From assembly GCA_029561145.1 (NCBI GenBank), contig JAKQJM010000064.1, positions 1-52,192 of the forward strand: DNA of 52,192 bases. Reading direction: 5' to 3'. This document shows positions 16,299 to 25,963 of this stretch, piece by piece; positions within the stretch are counted from its first letter, which is position 1, and each line of letters begins with the position of its first letter. Origin of the DNA: Pseudomonadota bacterium (lineage in GTDB: Bacteria > Pseudomonadota > Gammaproteobacteria > Xanthomonadales > Rhodanobacteraceae). The notes under the pieces are model-generated. The model saw nothing but the letters and a program-made list of their open reading frames with translations, ran no database searches and was not told the DNA's origin. A program made the translations under genes and the position numbers.

Positions 16299-17029
16299 AG
16301 CGTGCGCACCAGTTTGCGCAACGCAGGCAGATTGCGTCGACTGACCTCGAGTTCAGTGCCGACGCGTTCGAGCTTGGCGAGGACACGGCCATCGACCGTG
16401 CGCGTCAGCCCGGCCAGCTTGTCGAGCGCAACGAGGCAGTTGCGATGGATGCGGACGAATCGATCGCCGAATTCGACTTCGAGTGCCTTGAGCGGTTCCT
16501 CGATCAGCACTTCGCCGCCCGCATGATGAACGATCACGTATTTGTCCTCGGCAAGCAGGAAATCGATCTCCACGATCGGCACCAGGACCAGATTGCCGCG
16601 AACGCGCGCGCACAGATGGCTGCGTTCGCGTTGTCCCGATTCCTCGCGATCGATCCCGTGCAGTGCTTCGCGACTGAAACGTCCGGCACGTTCGATGGCG
16701 GCACGCAGGCGCTCGGCGCGTATCGGCTTGAGCAGGTAATCCACCGCATTGGCATCGAAGGCGGCCAGGGCATGGTCGTCGTAGGCGGTGCAGAAAATGA
16801 GGGCGGGCGCGTGCTCGAAGGCACCGAGGTGGCGAGCGGCTTCGAGGCCATCCATGCGCGGCATGCGGATATCGAGCAGGACCAGGTCAGGACGCAAGCG
16901 CTCGACCGCCTCGATCGCCTCGCGTCCATCGCGCGCTTCACCGACCACCTCGATCGAGCCGATATCCGCAAGGAGGTCGACCAGGCGCTCGCGCGCCAGG
17001 GCCTCGTCATCGACGATCAGGGCCTTCAC
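16295..17029 (-). CDS. algR: LytTR-family response regulator (AlgR-like)
   Basis: 244 residues: an N-terminal receiver domain (about 1-120) with acidic pocket DDE at 7-9 and phosphoacceptor D53 in [11 protein letters not shown], then a C-terminal LytTR DNA-binding domain (about 135-240) with the typical ending of repeated basic and hydrophobic strands ([16 protein letters not shown]). It follows the AlgZ-like sensor with a 4-bp overlap and overlaps hemC at its own stop. In Pseudomonas, AlgR controls alginate, motility and virulence genes; targets here are unknown. The name rests on both the domain pair and the hemC linkage. Confidence 0.92.
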   Translation of the reverse strand: MKALIVDDEALARERLVDLLADIGSIEVVGEARDGREAIEAVERLRPDLVLLDIRMPRMDGLEAARHLGAFEHAPALIFCTAYDDHALAAFDANAVDYLLKPIRAERLRAAIERAGRFSREALHGIDREESGQRERSHLCARVRGNLVLVPIVEIDFLLAEDKYVIVHHAGGEVLIEEPLKALEVEFGDRFVRIHRNCLVALDKLAGLTRTVDGRVLAKLERVGTELEVSRRNLPALRKLVRTL

Positions 17030-18063
17030 TTCCTCGTTCCATCCGGCAGTCGCACGGTCACCGTGAATTCTCCATGTTGCGGCTGCACGAGCAGCTCACC
17101 CCTCGCGCCGAAATGGTACTCGATGCGGGCGCGCACATTGGCCAGCGCGTGGGCATTGCGCGGATGCGCCACATCTTCGACCACGGGGTTGTGCACGACG
17201 ATCTCGACCAGATCGCCACGCCGCGCGCCACGCACGCGCAGCGTGCCACCGTCCGGCATGCGCTGGATACCGTGATAGACCGCGTTCTCGACCAGCGGCT
17301 GCAGCAGCAGGGGTGGCAACGGCAACTCGCGCGGCAACGCATCCAGATCGAGATCCAGCTTGAGGCGATCGCCGAGGCGCAGGCTTTCAATGCGCAGGTA
17401 TTGACCGATCAAGTCGAGCTCCTCGCCCAGCGTTGCCAGCGTCTCGCGCGCGCCGAGTGCCGCGCGGAACAGGTCGGAAAGATCCTCGACCGCGCGCTCG
17501 GCATCTCTTGGCCGCTTGCGGATCAGGCTTGCGATCGTGTTCATGCTGTTGAAAAGGAAATGCGGCCGGATGCGCGCCTGCAATGCATCGACCTGCGCCT
17601 TCGCCGCCGCATGCACGCGTTCCTGCCAGAGCTCCCGGATGTAGAGATAGCGCAACAGCGCGGCTGCTATCAATGCACAGATCGCCGCATTGCCCAGACA
17701 GAAGCGCCAGCCCGCGCCGACCGGCGCAGTCAGGCCGAAACCGAGCGCATGATCCATCGAATAGACCACTGCGCTGCCGAGCGCGGTCGTCACGACGGCG
17801 AGCAGCCAGGCAAGCACGAAGCCCGTGCGTACCGGCAGGCGCTGCAGGCTCTCGCGCGACGAGCACAGCACCACCGCGTTGAGCAAGGCGAGCCACTGCA
17901 CGAACACGCTGGCGATGGCCAGCTCGCCGAGCCACGAGCGCGATGCGCGATCCGGCGCCATCGCGATCACGAGCGCAACGATCTCGGCGACAACCATCAA
18001 GGCAAACAAGGTCGGCATGCTGCAGAACTGCGGCAACCAGCGGTGCTTTTCTGTTTCGCTCAT
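17026..18063 (-). CDS. algZ: LytS/AlgZ-type sensor histidine kinase
   Basis: 345 residues from the ATG at 18063; the frame is open to 18201, but the extra 46 residues look non-coding and the membrane region starts naturally after MSETEKHRW. Four to five membrane segments (about 20-150) precede a His_kinase domain with the phosphoacceptor His in RPHFLFNSMNT and a C-terminal GHKL ATPase region (LLLQPLVENAVYHGI as the N box). Its stop overlaps the response regulator by 4 bp, making a coupled two-component pair. The stimulus is not apparent from the sequence. Confidence 0.92.
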   Translation of the reverse strand: MSETEKHRWLPQFCSMPTLFALMVVAEIVALVIAMAPDRASRSWLGELAIASVFVQWLALLNAVVLCSSRESLQRLPVRTGFVLAWLLAVVTTALGSAVVYSMDHALGFGLTAPVGAGWRFCLGNAAICALIAAALLRYLYIRELWQERVHAAAKAQVDALQARIRPHFLFNSMNTIASLIRKRPRDAERAVEDLSDLFRAALGARETLATLGEELDLIGQYLRIESLRLGDRLKLDLDLDALPRELPLPPLLLQPLVENAVYHGIQRMPDGGTLRVRGARRGDLVEIVVHNPVVEDVAHPRNAHALANVRARIEYHFGARGELLVQPQHGEFTVTVRLPDGTRK

Positions 18064-18134
18064 GCCGGCTCCGTTCGTCGCACTGACGCTGTAGCAACCG
18101 CCGATCGGTGTCGATCGGGAAAAGCAGGTCGGGC

Positions 18135-18806
18135 TCAATCCGAACCGGCGGCGATCCTGTCGCCGATCCAGCGACGCAGGTCGGCGATTTCCTCCGCACA
18201 CACCTGATGCGCCATCGGATAGCCATGCCAGTCAATCGTGTAACCGAGTCCGCGCAGGAAATCGCGCGCGAGCATCCCGAGCATCTGCGGCACGACCGGA
18301 TCAACGCTGCCGTGACCGATGAAGATCGGCACGTCGGCGTTGGCCGGGCTGCGCTCCGTGATCAGTTTCTGGTCAAGCGGCAGATATCCGGACAGAGCGG
18401 CGATTCCAGCGAGCCGCCGCGCATGACGCAGTCCGCCCGACAGCACCATCGCCGCGCCCTGGGAAAAGCCGATCAGCAAGATCCGTGATTCCGGAATGCC
18501 GCGCTCGACTTCGCGCGCGATCAAGGCCTCGAGCTCGACGATCGAGGCACGAATGCCGGTTTCGTCCTGGCGTTGCGCGATCTCCATGCCGGTGATGTCG
18601 TACCAGGCGCGCATCGGCATGCCGCCGTTGATCGTGATCGCGCGACGTGGCGCATGCGGGAACACGAAGCGGATCGGCGGCCAATCGCGCGCCACCAGTT
18701 CCGGGACAATCGGGCCGAAGTCATTGCCATCGGCACCGAGGCCATGCAGCCAGATCACCGCAAAACGCGGATTGGGGCCTGTCTCGGTTTGCACACACTC
18801 AAGCAT
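18135..18806 (-). CDS. alpha/beta-hydrolase carboxylesterase (phospholipase/carboxylesterase family)
   Basis: 223-residue cytosolic esterase of the Abhydrolase_2 family (acyl-protein thioesterase/EstB-like). The triad is visible as S115 in GFSQG, D169 in GSVDPVV and H200 in YPMAHQV; the oxyanion region is LHGLGADGNDF at 20-30. Length is typical. It lies 71 bp upstream of algZ on the same strand and may head that transcript, though a separate algZ promoter would fit in the gap. Substrate cannot be deduced; relatives hydrolyse short acyl esters or protein thioesters. Confidence 0.93.
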   Translation of the reverse strand: MLECVQTETGPNPRFAVIWLHGLGADGNDFGPIVPELVARDWPPIRFVFPHAPRRAITINGGMPMRAWYDITGMEIAQRQDETGIRASIVELEALIAREVERGIPESRILLIGFSQGAAMVLSGGLRHARRLAGIAALSGYLPLDQKLITERSPANADVPIFIGHGSVDPVVPQMLGMLARDFLRGLGYTIDWHGYPMAHQVCAEEIADLRRWIGDRIAAGSD

Positions 18807-18973
18807 GGATGTTCCTGATCACGGCGGTCGATGGGTGCCGACATTCTACGTGCACGGCACCGCGGAAAGGCGCGAGGCTTGGCGCTGGACGCTGCCGGCT
18901 GACTTCTGGCGCATGGCGTTGCCGGCAGCTGACGTTATGCTTGACGACTTCTGCTACGCCGGAGCCTGCCTCG

Positions 18974-21379
18974 ATGCAACGAATTGCCTTCGCCACAGCG
19001 CTTGTGCTGACCGGCTTGTGCGCCTTGCCCGCCCATGCGATCACCCTCGACCAGGCGATGGCCGATCCGGACTGGATCGGGCCTGCGGTCGAAGCGCCGT
19101 ACTGGAGCGCCGATGGCAAGACGATCTACTACGCGCTGAAGCGCAACGGTTCGGCCATCCGCGACCTGCACCGCATCGACCCGATCACGGGCAGCGACAG
19201 CATCATTGGCCCGGATGCGATGGCCGGGGCGGATGGCTCGGCCAGCGTCTTTGATCGCGACCACCGGCGCGCTGCCTTCATCCGCAACGGCGACGTGTTT
19301 GTCCGCGACATCGCCAGCGCACGCCTTACCCAGATCACGCGTACGCCGCAGGGCGAATCGTCGCCGCAATTTTCCGCCGATGATCGCGCCATCCAGTTTC
19401 GTGTCGACAACGACTGGTTCGTGCACGATCTGGCCAGTGGCGTCACCGGCCCGGCCGCGATCCTGAGCGCCGAAAAGGACCCGCAAGACTCGAAACCCGA
19501 CGATCTCGGCGAGCTGCAACTGCGCCTGTTTTCGACCCTGCGCACCATCAAGGAGGGCCGCGACGCCAGCAAGAGCAACGACGAGGCATTCCGCAAGCAG
19601 GATCCGACCCGCTCGCCCCTGCCGTTCTATCTTGGTGATGACGTCAAGATCGAAGGCAGCGCGTTGGCACCGGATGGACGTCACCTGCTGGTCGTGACGA
19701 CGCCCAAGGGCCATGACAATGGCAAGGTCGCCAAGCTCCAGCACTACGTCACCGAGTCGGGCTACGAGGAACAGGAAGACGAGCGCATCCGCGTCGGACG
19801 CAACCTGCCATCACCGAATTCGTTGTGGCTGCTTGACCTCGATGCGCATACCCTCGAAAAGCTCGCCTTGTCCGCACTGCCGGGCATCAAGGACGATCCG
19901 CTGCGCAAGATCCGCGAGGAAAATCGTGCCGATGCCGCAAGACAGGACAAGGGCGATTCGAAAGCAGGCGCCAACGCCAGCGAAAAAAAGGATGGCGATG
20001 CGCTCGAACGATCAGTCACCGTTCCGGACATCGTCTGGAACCGCGATGGCAGCCAGGTCGCCATCCAGCTGCGGGCGATCGACAACAAGGATCGCTGGAT
20101 CACGACGGTCGATTTCGCGAAAAACACCTTGCTCAACCAGCACCGGCTGACCGATCCGGCCTGGATCAACTGGAACTTCAATGATTTCGGCTGGAGCAGG
20201 GACGGCCGCACGCTCTGGTACCTGAGCGAGGAAAGCGGCTACTCGCAGCTTTACACGAAGCAGCCAGGAGCCCGCGCAAAAGCGCTGACCTCGGGCAGGT
20301 TCGAGGTGTCGGATCCGGTCGTGTCGCCCGATGGCGCGTGGTTCTATCTGCGCGGCAACGTCGAGGCGCCTTATTCCTACGATGTCTATCGGATCGCCGC
20401 GACCGGCGGCGCGCTCGAGCAGGTCAGCCATGTCAAGGGCATGGACGGGTTCGCGCTCTCGCCCGACGGCTCGCAGCTGGCCCTGCTGCAGTCTTCGTCC
20501 TATGTGCCGGCCCAGCTCGGAGTACAACCTGCCGGCGGAGGCGAATCGCGCGTGCTGACCGACACGCGCACAGCCGGGTACAAGGCCATCGCATGGCCGA
20601 ACATCGAGATTGTCGCGATCCCTTCGACGCATGCGAAGGAGCCGATCTACGCCAAGCTCTACAAGCCCGCCGACTTCGATGCCAGCCGACGCTATCCGGC
20701 CGTGCTCTTCGTGCATGGCGCGGGTTACCTGCAAAACACCGAACTGGGTTACCCGAACTATTTCCGCGAACAGATGTTCCACAACCTGCTGACGTCGAAA
20801 GGCTATGTCGTGATCGACATGGACTACCGCGCGTCGGAAGGCTACGGCCGCGACTGGCGCACAGCGATCTATCGACAGATGGGCCATCCTGAACTGGAAG
20901 ACCTGATCGATTGCGTCAACTGGCTGGTCGCCACGCAATCCGTGGACAGCAAGCGCGTCGGACTCTATGGCGGCTCGTACGGCGGATTCATGGCGCTGAT
21001 GGCGATGTTCCGCGCACCGGACATCTTCGCTGCCGGCGCCGCGCTGCGCCCGGTCACCGACTGGACGTCGTACAACCACGAATACACCTCGAACATCCTG
21101 AATACACCGCAGGACGATCCGATCGCCTATCGACGCTCGTCTCCGATCGAGTTTGCCGACGGCCTCAAGGGCGGCCTGCTGATCGCTCACGGCATGATCG
21201 ACGACAACGTGCTGTTCCAGGACTCGGCGCGCCTCTACCAGCGGTTGATCGAACTGCGCAAGGACGACTTCGAACTGTCGGCCTATCCGCTCGAGCGCCA
21301 TGGCTTCGTCCATGCCGATTCCTGGTATGACGAATACCGTCGCATCCTCAAGCTGTTCGAGACCCACCTCAAACCCTGA
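18974..21379 (+). CDS. secreted S9-family serine peptidase (prolyl oligopeptidase/DPP IV-like)
   Basis: 801 residues from the ATG at 18974. The frame is open further upstream (from 18647), but this start gives a clear signal peptide, MQRIAFATALVLTGLCALPAHA. A beta-propeller region (about 50-540) with WSADGK- and SPDG-type blades precedes an alpha/beta-hydrolase domain with nucleophile S668 (GGSYGG), Asp743/744 (GMIDDNV) and H776 (ERHGF). All three catalytic residues are present. Likely a periplasmic or exported dipeptidyl or acylaminoacyl peptidase. It is divergent from the esterase gene and appears monocistronic. Confidence 0.93.
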   Translation: MQRIAFATALVLTGLCALPAHAITLDQAMADPDWIGPAVEAPYWSADGKTIYYALKRNGSAIRDLHRIDPITGSDSIIGPDAMAGADGSASVFDRDHRRAAFIRNGDVFVRDIASARLTQITRTPQGESSPQFSADDRAIQFRVDNDWFVHDLASGVTGPAAILSAEKDPQDSKPDDLGELQLRLFSTLRTIKEGRDASKSNDEAFRKQDPTRSPLPFYLGDDVKIEGSALAPDGRHLLVVTTPKGHDNGKVAKLQHYVTESGYEEQEDERIRVGRNLPSPNSLWLLDLDAHTLEKLALSALPGIKDDPLRKIREENRADAARQDKGDSKAGANASEKKDGDALERSVTVPDIVWNRDGSQVAIQLRAIDNKDRWITTVDFAKNTLLNQHRLTDPAWINWNFNDFGWSRDGRTLWYLSEESGYSQLYTKQPGARAKALTSGRFEVSDPVVSPDGAWFYLRGNVEAPYSYDVYRIAATGGALEQVSHVKGMDGFALSPDGSQLALLQSSSYVPAQLGVQPAGGGESRVLTDTRTAGYKAIAWPNIEIVAIPSTHAKEPIYAKLYKPADFDASRRYPAVLFVHGAGYLQNTELGYPNYFREQMFHNLLTSKGYVVIDMDYRASEGYGRDWRTAIYRQMGHPELEDLIDCVNWLVATQSVDSKRVGLYGGSYGGFMALMAMFRAPDIFAAGAALRPVTDWTSYNHEYTSNILNTPQDDPIAYRRSSPIEFADGLKGGLLIAHGMIDDNVLFQDSARLYQRLIELRKDDFELSAYPLERHGFVHADSWYDEYRRILKLFETHLKP

Positions 21380-21773
21380 TCGGATGCGCAGCTGCGCCGA
21401 CTGTTGCGTGCTGCACGCACGGTCGGCATGGCTCGATTCGCCGATGGCACCGCGATCGCGGCTTGCCCATCGCCTGAAGAATTCACTGTTACGGGTTCAC
21501 GCGCGCAAAAGACCCGGCGAACTCAAGGCGCGGGCACGGTAGCGCGTACGTCCAGCGCATGGCCGCCGAACAGCCATGCGGCCACCCGAACGCGCCACAA
21601 AAAAGCCGGAAATCCACAAAAGAATGGTCGAAACCACGCAGAACTGTGATTGCGTTCAGCTTTGATTGCTACGGTTCGCGCGAAAATGTTAACGGTGCGT
21701 TATTCCAGTTGCACAAGAAACTTGTTAGAGTTGACCCGAGGTTTACTGAATAACCTCTTGTAGGCAAAAGCAA
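21380..21773. other. 394-bp intergenic region without a recognisable gene
   Basis: No supported coding sequence. Just after the S9 peptidase stop is a perfect 12-bp palindrome (GCGCAGCTGCGC, 21386-21397), running into a hairpin at 21397-21426 with outer CCGAC/GTCGG and inner GCGTGC/GCACGC arms but no T run. The right half (about 21640-21773) is more A+T-rich and probably holds the promoter of the SPFH gene; I cannot choose between several weak -35/-10 pairs. Confidence 0.5.
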
Positions 21774-22232
21774 ATGTCGAATCCAATCCTCTGGACCATG
21801 CTGATCGTGCTCACCGTCTATGCGGCGGCGTGCGTCCGCTGGATTCCGGAGGGGCAGGTCTATTCGTTGCGCAGATTCGGCGGGCATACACGGTTTGTCG
21901 GAGCCGGCATGCGCTTCATGCTGCCGCTGATCGAACGCGTCTCGCACAAGATGAGCCTGACTGGCAGCCACGTTGAAGTGTCCGCTGCGCTTAGAACAGG
22001 CGAAGATTGCCTCGCCTCGGTGTATTTCCAGATACTCGATCCGCAACGCGCCGATACGGTCATCGAATCGGTCGACGCGATCCTGCGTGAGCGTGCAGCC
22101 GACCTGCTCGGCAGCGATTCGATGCCGGATGACCTGCACGAGCGCCGCCTCTGGCTCAAGCAGAACCTCAACACCGAAATGCGCGAGCGCGGCTTGCTGG
22201 TAACACGCATCGACCTGCGCGAAGCCGCCTGA
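21774..22232 (+). CDS. short SPFH/band 7 domain membrane protein
   Basis: 152 residues: one N-terminal membrane segment (about 4-24), then a compact band 7 module beginning PEGQVYSLRRFGGHTRFVGAG and ending in the helical region typical of SPFH domains. It stops where stomatin- and HflK-type proteins continue into a long coiled coil, so it is about half the usual length. The C-terminus LLVTRIDLREAA is still conserved-looking, so it appears to be a naturally minimal form and not a decayed gene. It precedes rsmG by 83 bp. Role unknown; SPFH proteins usually scaffold membranes or regulate proteases. Confidence 0.75.
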   Translation: MSNPILWTMLIVLTVYAAACVRWIPEGQVYSLRRFGGHTRFVGAGMRFMLPLIERVSHKMSLTGSHVEVSAALRTGEDCLASVYFQILDPQRADTVIESVDAILRERAADLLGSDSMPDDLHERRLWLKQNLNTEMRERGLLVTRIDLREAA

Positions 22233-22315
22233 GCTCGCTGGACGGTTTCCCGTTCCGGCTGGATTTTGCCGGGCTGCACCGCGATACTGGCGCCCCTTTC
22301 GATTCCGAGCGACTC

Positions 22316-22975
22316 ATGTCCGACCGCGAACCGCTGAGGCAGCGGCTGCTCGCGGGGCTGAAGACGCTGAAGCTCGAACTCGATGCGTCGACCATCGAAC
22401 AGCTTCTCGACTATGTCGACCTGCTGGTGCGCTGGAATGCTGCCTACAACCTGACCGCGGTCCGTGATGCCGGCGAGATGGTGACGCGCCATCTGCTCGA
22501 TTCGCTGGCCGTGCTGCCATTTGTTGCCGGCCGCAGCCTGGTTGACCTCGGCACCGGTGCGGGCTTGCCCGGCATTCCACTGGCGCTGGCCAGACCCGAT
22601 CTAGAAGTATGCCTGGTTGACTCGAACGGCAAGAAGACGCGCTTCCTGCGTGAAGCGGTGCGCCAGCTTCGGCTCAAGCGCACGCGTGTCGAGGAAAGCC
22701 GGGTCGAGGCGGTCCGCGGCGAATTCGATTGCGTCAGCGCGCGCGCATTCGCGACACTGGACGACATGCTGACCCTGGGAGGCCACCTGCTCGCCGCCGA
22801 CGGCCGCTGGCTGGCGCTGAAGGGGCGATTCCCGCAGGATGAGCTCGACAAGCTGCCGGCCGGCTTCTCGATCGACGCCGTGCATCGGCTTGATGTGCCC
22901 GGCCTCGACGCCGAGCGGCATCTGGTCATCATCAAACGCAAGCTGGACGGACCAGCAGCCCGGAATCATCCATGA
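22316..22975 (+). CDS. rsmG: 16S rRNA (guanine-527-N7)-methyltransferase
   Basis: 219 residues, standard length for RsmG/GidB. The N-terminal helical region is followed by [20 protein letters not shown] near 45-64 and the SAM-binding motif [14 protein letters not shown] near 78-91. It methylates G527 of 16S rRNA, and loss gives low-level streptomycin resistance in other bacteria. Its stop overlaps the parA start by 4 bp. The rsmG-parA-parB order is conserved across many bacteria near the origin of replication. Confidence 0.96.
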   Translation: MSDREPLRQRLLAGLKTLKLELDASTIEQLLDYVDLLVRWNAAYNLTAVRDAGEMVTRHLLDSLAVLPFVAGRSLVDLGTGAGLPGIPLALARPDLEVCLVDSNGKKTRFLREAVRQLRLKRTRVEESRVEAVRGEFDCVSARAFATLDDMLTLGGHLLAADGRWLALKGRFPQDELDKLPAGFSIDAVHRLDVPGLDAERHLVIIKRKLDGPAARNHP

Positions 22976-23769
22976 CACGCATCATCGCCATCGCGAACCA
23001 GAAGGGCGGAGTCGGCAAGACGACCACCGCGGTCAATCTCGCTGCGGCACTCGCCGAGACGCGCCGCCGCGTGCTGCTGGTCGATCTCGACCCGCAGGGC
23101 AATGCGACGATGGCCGCCGGCATCGACAAGCGCGAAGCGAAGCCCAACGGCTGCGATGTGCTGCTCGAGGAAGCCGCGATCGAGGACGCCATCGTCAAGA
23201 CCGAAGGCGCGTTCGATCTGATCCCGGGCAGCAGCGACCTGACCGCAGCGGAGATCAAGCTGATGGACGCGCTGGCTCGCGAACATCGGCTCAAGGAACA
23301 ACTCGAAAAGCTCGGCGACCGCTACCACACGATCCTGATCGACTGCCCGCCGTCGCTGCACCTTCTTACCTTGAACGCATTGACCGCAGCGCACGGCGTG
23401 CTGATTCCGATGCAATGCGAATACTTCGCTCTCGAAGGACTCTCTAGCCTGGTCGACACGATCAAGGCCGTGCGCAAGCGACTCAATCCCGGACTCGAAA
23501 TCGAGGGCCTGCTGCGCACCATGTATGACGTGCGCAACAACCTCAGCAACGATGTGTCGGCGCAACTGCACAAGCATTTCGGCGAGAAGTTGTTGCGCTC
23601 GATCATCCCGCGCAACATCCGCCTGGCCGAGGCACCCAGCCACGGCAAGCCGATCAACCTCTATGATCGCGAGTCTCGTGGAGCAATCGCCTATCTCGGC
23701 CTGGCCGGCGAGATGCTGCGCCGCGAACGCACGGCATCCACGCCCCAGTCCGCCAGTCAGGAACACTAA
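22972..23769 (+). CDS. parA: chromosome-partitioning ATPase ParA
   Basis: 265-residue deviant-Walker ATPase of the Soj/ParA family. The P-loop [10 protein letters not shown] is at 11-20 with the signature lysine, followed by DLDPQGNAT and DCPPSL. No N-terminal DNA-binding extension is present, so it is the chromosomal type and not a plasmid ParA of type Ia. It is coupled to rsmG by a 4-bp overlap and followed by parB after 3 bp. It works with ParB bound at parS to segregate origins. I did not find a perfect parS site in this window. Confidence 0.95.
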   Translation: MTRIIAIANQKGGVGKTTTAVNLAAALAETRRRVLLVDLDPQGNATMAAGIDKREAKPNGCDVLLEEAAIEDAIVKTEGAFDLIPGSSDLTAAEIKLMDALAREHRLKEQLEKLGDRYHTILIDCPPSLHLLTLNALTAAHGVLIPMQCEYFALEGLSSLVDTIKAVRKRLNPGLEIEGLLRTMYDVRNNLSNDVSAQLHKHFGEKLLRSIIPRNIRLAEAPSHGKPINLYDRESRGAIAYLGLAGEMLRRERTASTPQSASQEH

Positions 23770-23772
23770 GCA

Positions 23773-24651
23773 ATGGCAGCAAAGAAACGCGGGCTTGGGC
23801 TCGGTCGCGGGCTTGATGCCCTGCTCGGAGGCAATGGCGACGCCGAGGAATCGACCGGGACCGGGCCAGGTGATCAAGGCGCGTTGCGCTCGCTGGCGGT
23901 CGCGACGATATCGGCCGGCAAGTACCAGCCGCGCCGCCGCTTCGATGAGGACCTGCTGCACGAACTGGCCGAATCGATCAAATCGCAGGGCGTGATCGAA
24001 CCGATCATCGTGCGCAGCGTCGCCGGCGGGCGTTTCGAACTGATCGCGGGCGAGCGTCGCTGGCGCGCAAGCCAGCTCGCCGGTCTGAGCGAGATTCCCG
24101 CGCTCGTGCGCGACATCGACGACCGCGCGGCGATCGCGATCGCGCTGATCGAAAACATCCAGCGCGAAGACCTTTCGCCGCTCGAAGAAGCGCAGTCACT
24201 GGCACGCCTGATCGCCGAGTTCAAGCTGACCCACCAGCAGGCCGCCGATGCCGTTGGCCGCTCGCGTGCCGCGGTTTCGAACCTGTTGCGCCTGCTCGAT
24301 CTGCCGGACGAGATCCGCACCCTGCTTGAGGAAGGCAGGCTCGAAATGGGCCATGCGCGCGCCTTGCTGACCCTGCCGGCGCCGCGCGCGATCGCCATGG
24401 CGCGCAAGGCCGCTGACAACGAATGGACGGTCCGGGAACTCGAGAGCGCAGTGCGCAATGCCGCCGAATTGCCGAAGGGCAAACCCGCGAAACCCAAACG
24501 CGACGCCGACATCGAGGCACTCGAAACCAGCCTGGCCGAGAAGCTGGGGGCTCGCGTGGCGATCAATCATGGTCGCGCCGGACGCGGCAAGCTGGTCATC
24601 AGCTATCACAGCCTCGACGAACTCGACGGCATCCTCGGCAGGATACGCTGA
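23773..24651 (+). CDS. parB: chromosome-partitioning protein ParB
   Basis: 292 residues with the start typical of chromosomal ParB (KKRGLGLGRGLDALLGG). The CTPase/ParB-N domain carries GERRWRASQLAGL near 92-104 and ENIQREDLSPLEEAQSLARL. A central helix-turn-helix (about 150-180, THQQAADAVGRSRAAVSNLL) binds parS. The C-terminal dimerisation domain (about 235-292) ends GRGKLVISYHSLDELDGIL. It directly follows parA. Length and order of domains are normal. Confidence 0.96.
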   Translation: MAAKKRGLGLGRGLDALLGGNGDAEESTGTGPGDQGALRSLAVATISAGKYQPRRRFDEDLLHELAESIKSQGVIEPIIVRSVAGGRFELIAGERRWRASQLAGLSEIPALVRDIDDRAAIAIALIENIQREDLSPLEEAQSLARLIAEFKLTHQQAADAVGRSRAAVSNLLRLLDLPDEIRTLLEEGRLEMGHARALLTLPAPRAIAMARKAADNEWTVRELESAVRNAAELPKGKPAKPKRDADIEALETSLAEKLGARVAINHGRAGRGKLVISYHSLDELDGILGRIR

Positions 24652-24726
24652 GCCGTTCACTTGTTGTGCGAGGGGAGCCTGCATCGCCGCTGCTCCCGCG
24701 AGTTTGGGCCCGACCCGATGATCGGC

Positions 24727-24732
24727 GATAAT
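24727..24732 (+). promoter_or_regulatory. possible -10 element upstream of the glycosyltransferase gene
   Basis: GATAAT lies 60 bp before the ATG at 24792, followed by CACGCGC. A TTTGGG 18 bp upstream is the only -35 candidate and is weak. The position in a 140-bp gap after parB fits a separate promoter for the glycosyltransferase. Confidence 0.35.
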
Positions 24733-24791
24733 CACGCGCTTCGCCGATCGTCGCATCGTGACATCGGCACCTTCGTCACAGGATCCGGGCC

Positions 24792-25508
24792 ATGACCCAG
24801 CTTTCCGTCGTCGTGCCGGTATTCAACGAGCGCGACAATGTCGTTCCGCTGATCAACGAGATCACGGCCGCACTGCGCGGTCGCCTCGATTTCGAGATCG
24901 TCTACGTCGACGATGCGAGCAAGGACGATACGCTGGCGGTGCTGACCTCGGCCAAAGCCGGCAATCCCGAGTTGCGCGTGGTCCGCCACCTTTCCCAGAG
25001 CGGCCAGAGCACGGCCATCCGCAACGGCGTGAAGGCCGCGCGCGGACCCTGGATCGCAACCCTCGACGGCGACGGCCAAAACGATCCTGCAGACATCCCC
25101 AGGCTGCTCGCGATGCGCGACGGATCGCCGCCTGCGATCAAGTTGTTTGCGGGGTGGCGCGTCAATCGCAAGGATACCGGCAGCAAGCGTCTCGCCTCGC
25201 GCCTGGCCAATGCGATCCGCAGCCGCCTGTTGCGCGATGAAACTCCCGATACCGGCTGCGGCATCAAGCTGTTCGAGCGTGAAGCCTTCCTCGACCTGCC
25301 CTATTTCGATCACATGCACCGCTATCTGCCGGCATTGATGCAGCGCGCCGGCTGGCAGGTGAAGAGCGTGCCGGTCAACCATCGCGCACGCGGTACCGGC
25401 GTGTCGAAGTACAACAACCTCAATCGCGCCCTGGTCGGGATCGCCGACCTGCGCGGCGTCGGCTGGCTGATCCGTCGTTCGAAGCGCACCACGACCGAGG
25501 AGATCTGA
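24792..25508 (+). CDS. family 2 glycosyltransferase (dolichol-phosphate mannosyltransferase-like)
   Basis: 238 residues with a GT-A fold. The start [23 protein letters not shown] near 40-48 and the metal/nucleotide-binding DGDGQND near 95-101 are the usual GT2 signatures. No C-terminal membrane segments are seen, so it is of the short DPM1/YkoT-like type, a cytosolic enzyme probably acting on a membrane lipid carrier. An ending of KRTTTEEI suggests a soluble tail. It lies alone between parB and rpmB. Sugar donor and acceptor cannot be told from the sequence. Confidence 0.9.
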   Translation: MTQLSVVVPVFNERDNVVPLINEITAALRGRLDFEIVYVDDASKDDTLAVLTSAKAGNPELRVVRHLSQSGQSTAIRNGVKAARGPWIATLDGDGQNDPADIPRLLAMRDGSPPAIKLFAGWRVNRKDTGSKRLASRLANAIRSRLLRDETPDTGCGIKLFEREAFLDLPYFDHMHRYLPALMQRAGWQVKSVPVNHRARGTGVSKYNNLNRALVGIADLRGVGWLIRRSKRTTTEEI

Positions 25509-25518
25509 GGCCTTTGGC

Positions 25519-25547
25519 TTGCCTCAGGAAGCCGAATACGCTATAAA
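25519..25547 (+). promoter_or_regulatory. sigma70 promoter of the rpmB-rpmG operon
   Basis: TTGCCT (25519-25524) and TATAAA (25542-25547) are separated by exactly 17 bp. A GCGCGGC discriminator follows, the G+C-rich type seen at stringently controlled ribosomal promoters. Transcription from here would give a leader of about 160 nt before the rpmB ATG at 25714. Confidence 0.75.
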
Positions 25548-25713
25548 GCGCGGCTCGCTTCGGCCCGTTTCACCGGATTTCCGGATGGACAGCCCCCGGT
25601 ACACGACCCGTCTGTCGCATGGCCGAAGCAACTCCAGCATCGTGTGGCGCAATGTCGCCGCTGGGCCGCTTCCGTCCTGGCCAAGGGCGGTAACTGACAA
25701 TGACGAGGTTCGC

Positions 25714-25950
25714 ATGTCCAAGGTATGCCAGGTCACCGGCAAGAGTTTCCAGTCCGGTAACAACGTTTCACACGCCAACAACAAGACGCGCCGCCGCTGG
25801 CTGCCGAACCTTCATGAACGCCGCTTCTGGATCGCTGGCGAGAACCGCTGGATCAAGCTCAAGGTTTCGAGCCACGGCCTGCGCACGATCGACAAGAAGG
25901 GTATCGAAGTAGTCATTGCCGAGCTGCGTGCGCGCGGCGAGAAGATCTGA
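25714..25950 (+). CDS. rpmB: 50S ribosomal protein L28
   Basis: 78 residues, the normal size for L28. The start [10 protein letters not shown], the [12 protein letters not shown] block and the ending [13 protein letters not shown] are typical. The frame is open further upstream to 25519, but that part is the mRNA leader, and the ATG at 25714 gives the conserved N-terminus. It is followed by rpmG after 13 bp, the usual bacterial pairing. Expression is likely driven by the promoter at 25519-25547. Confidence 0.97.
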   Translation: MSKVCQVTGKSFQSGNNVSHANNKTRRRWLPNLHERRFWIAGENRWIKLKVSSHGLRTIDKKGIEVVIAELRARGEKI

Positions 25951-25963
25951 GGAGTATTGAATC

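Noticed and set aside
18647-18973. Upstream extension of the S9 peptidase frame
   Set aside because: It overlaps the esterase gene on the other strand, and the ATG at 18974 starts a clean signal peptide.
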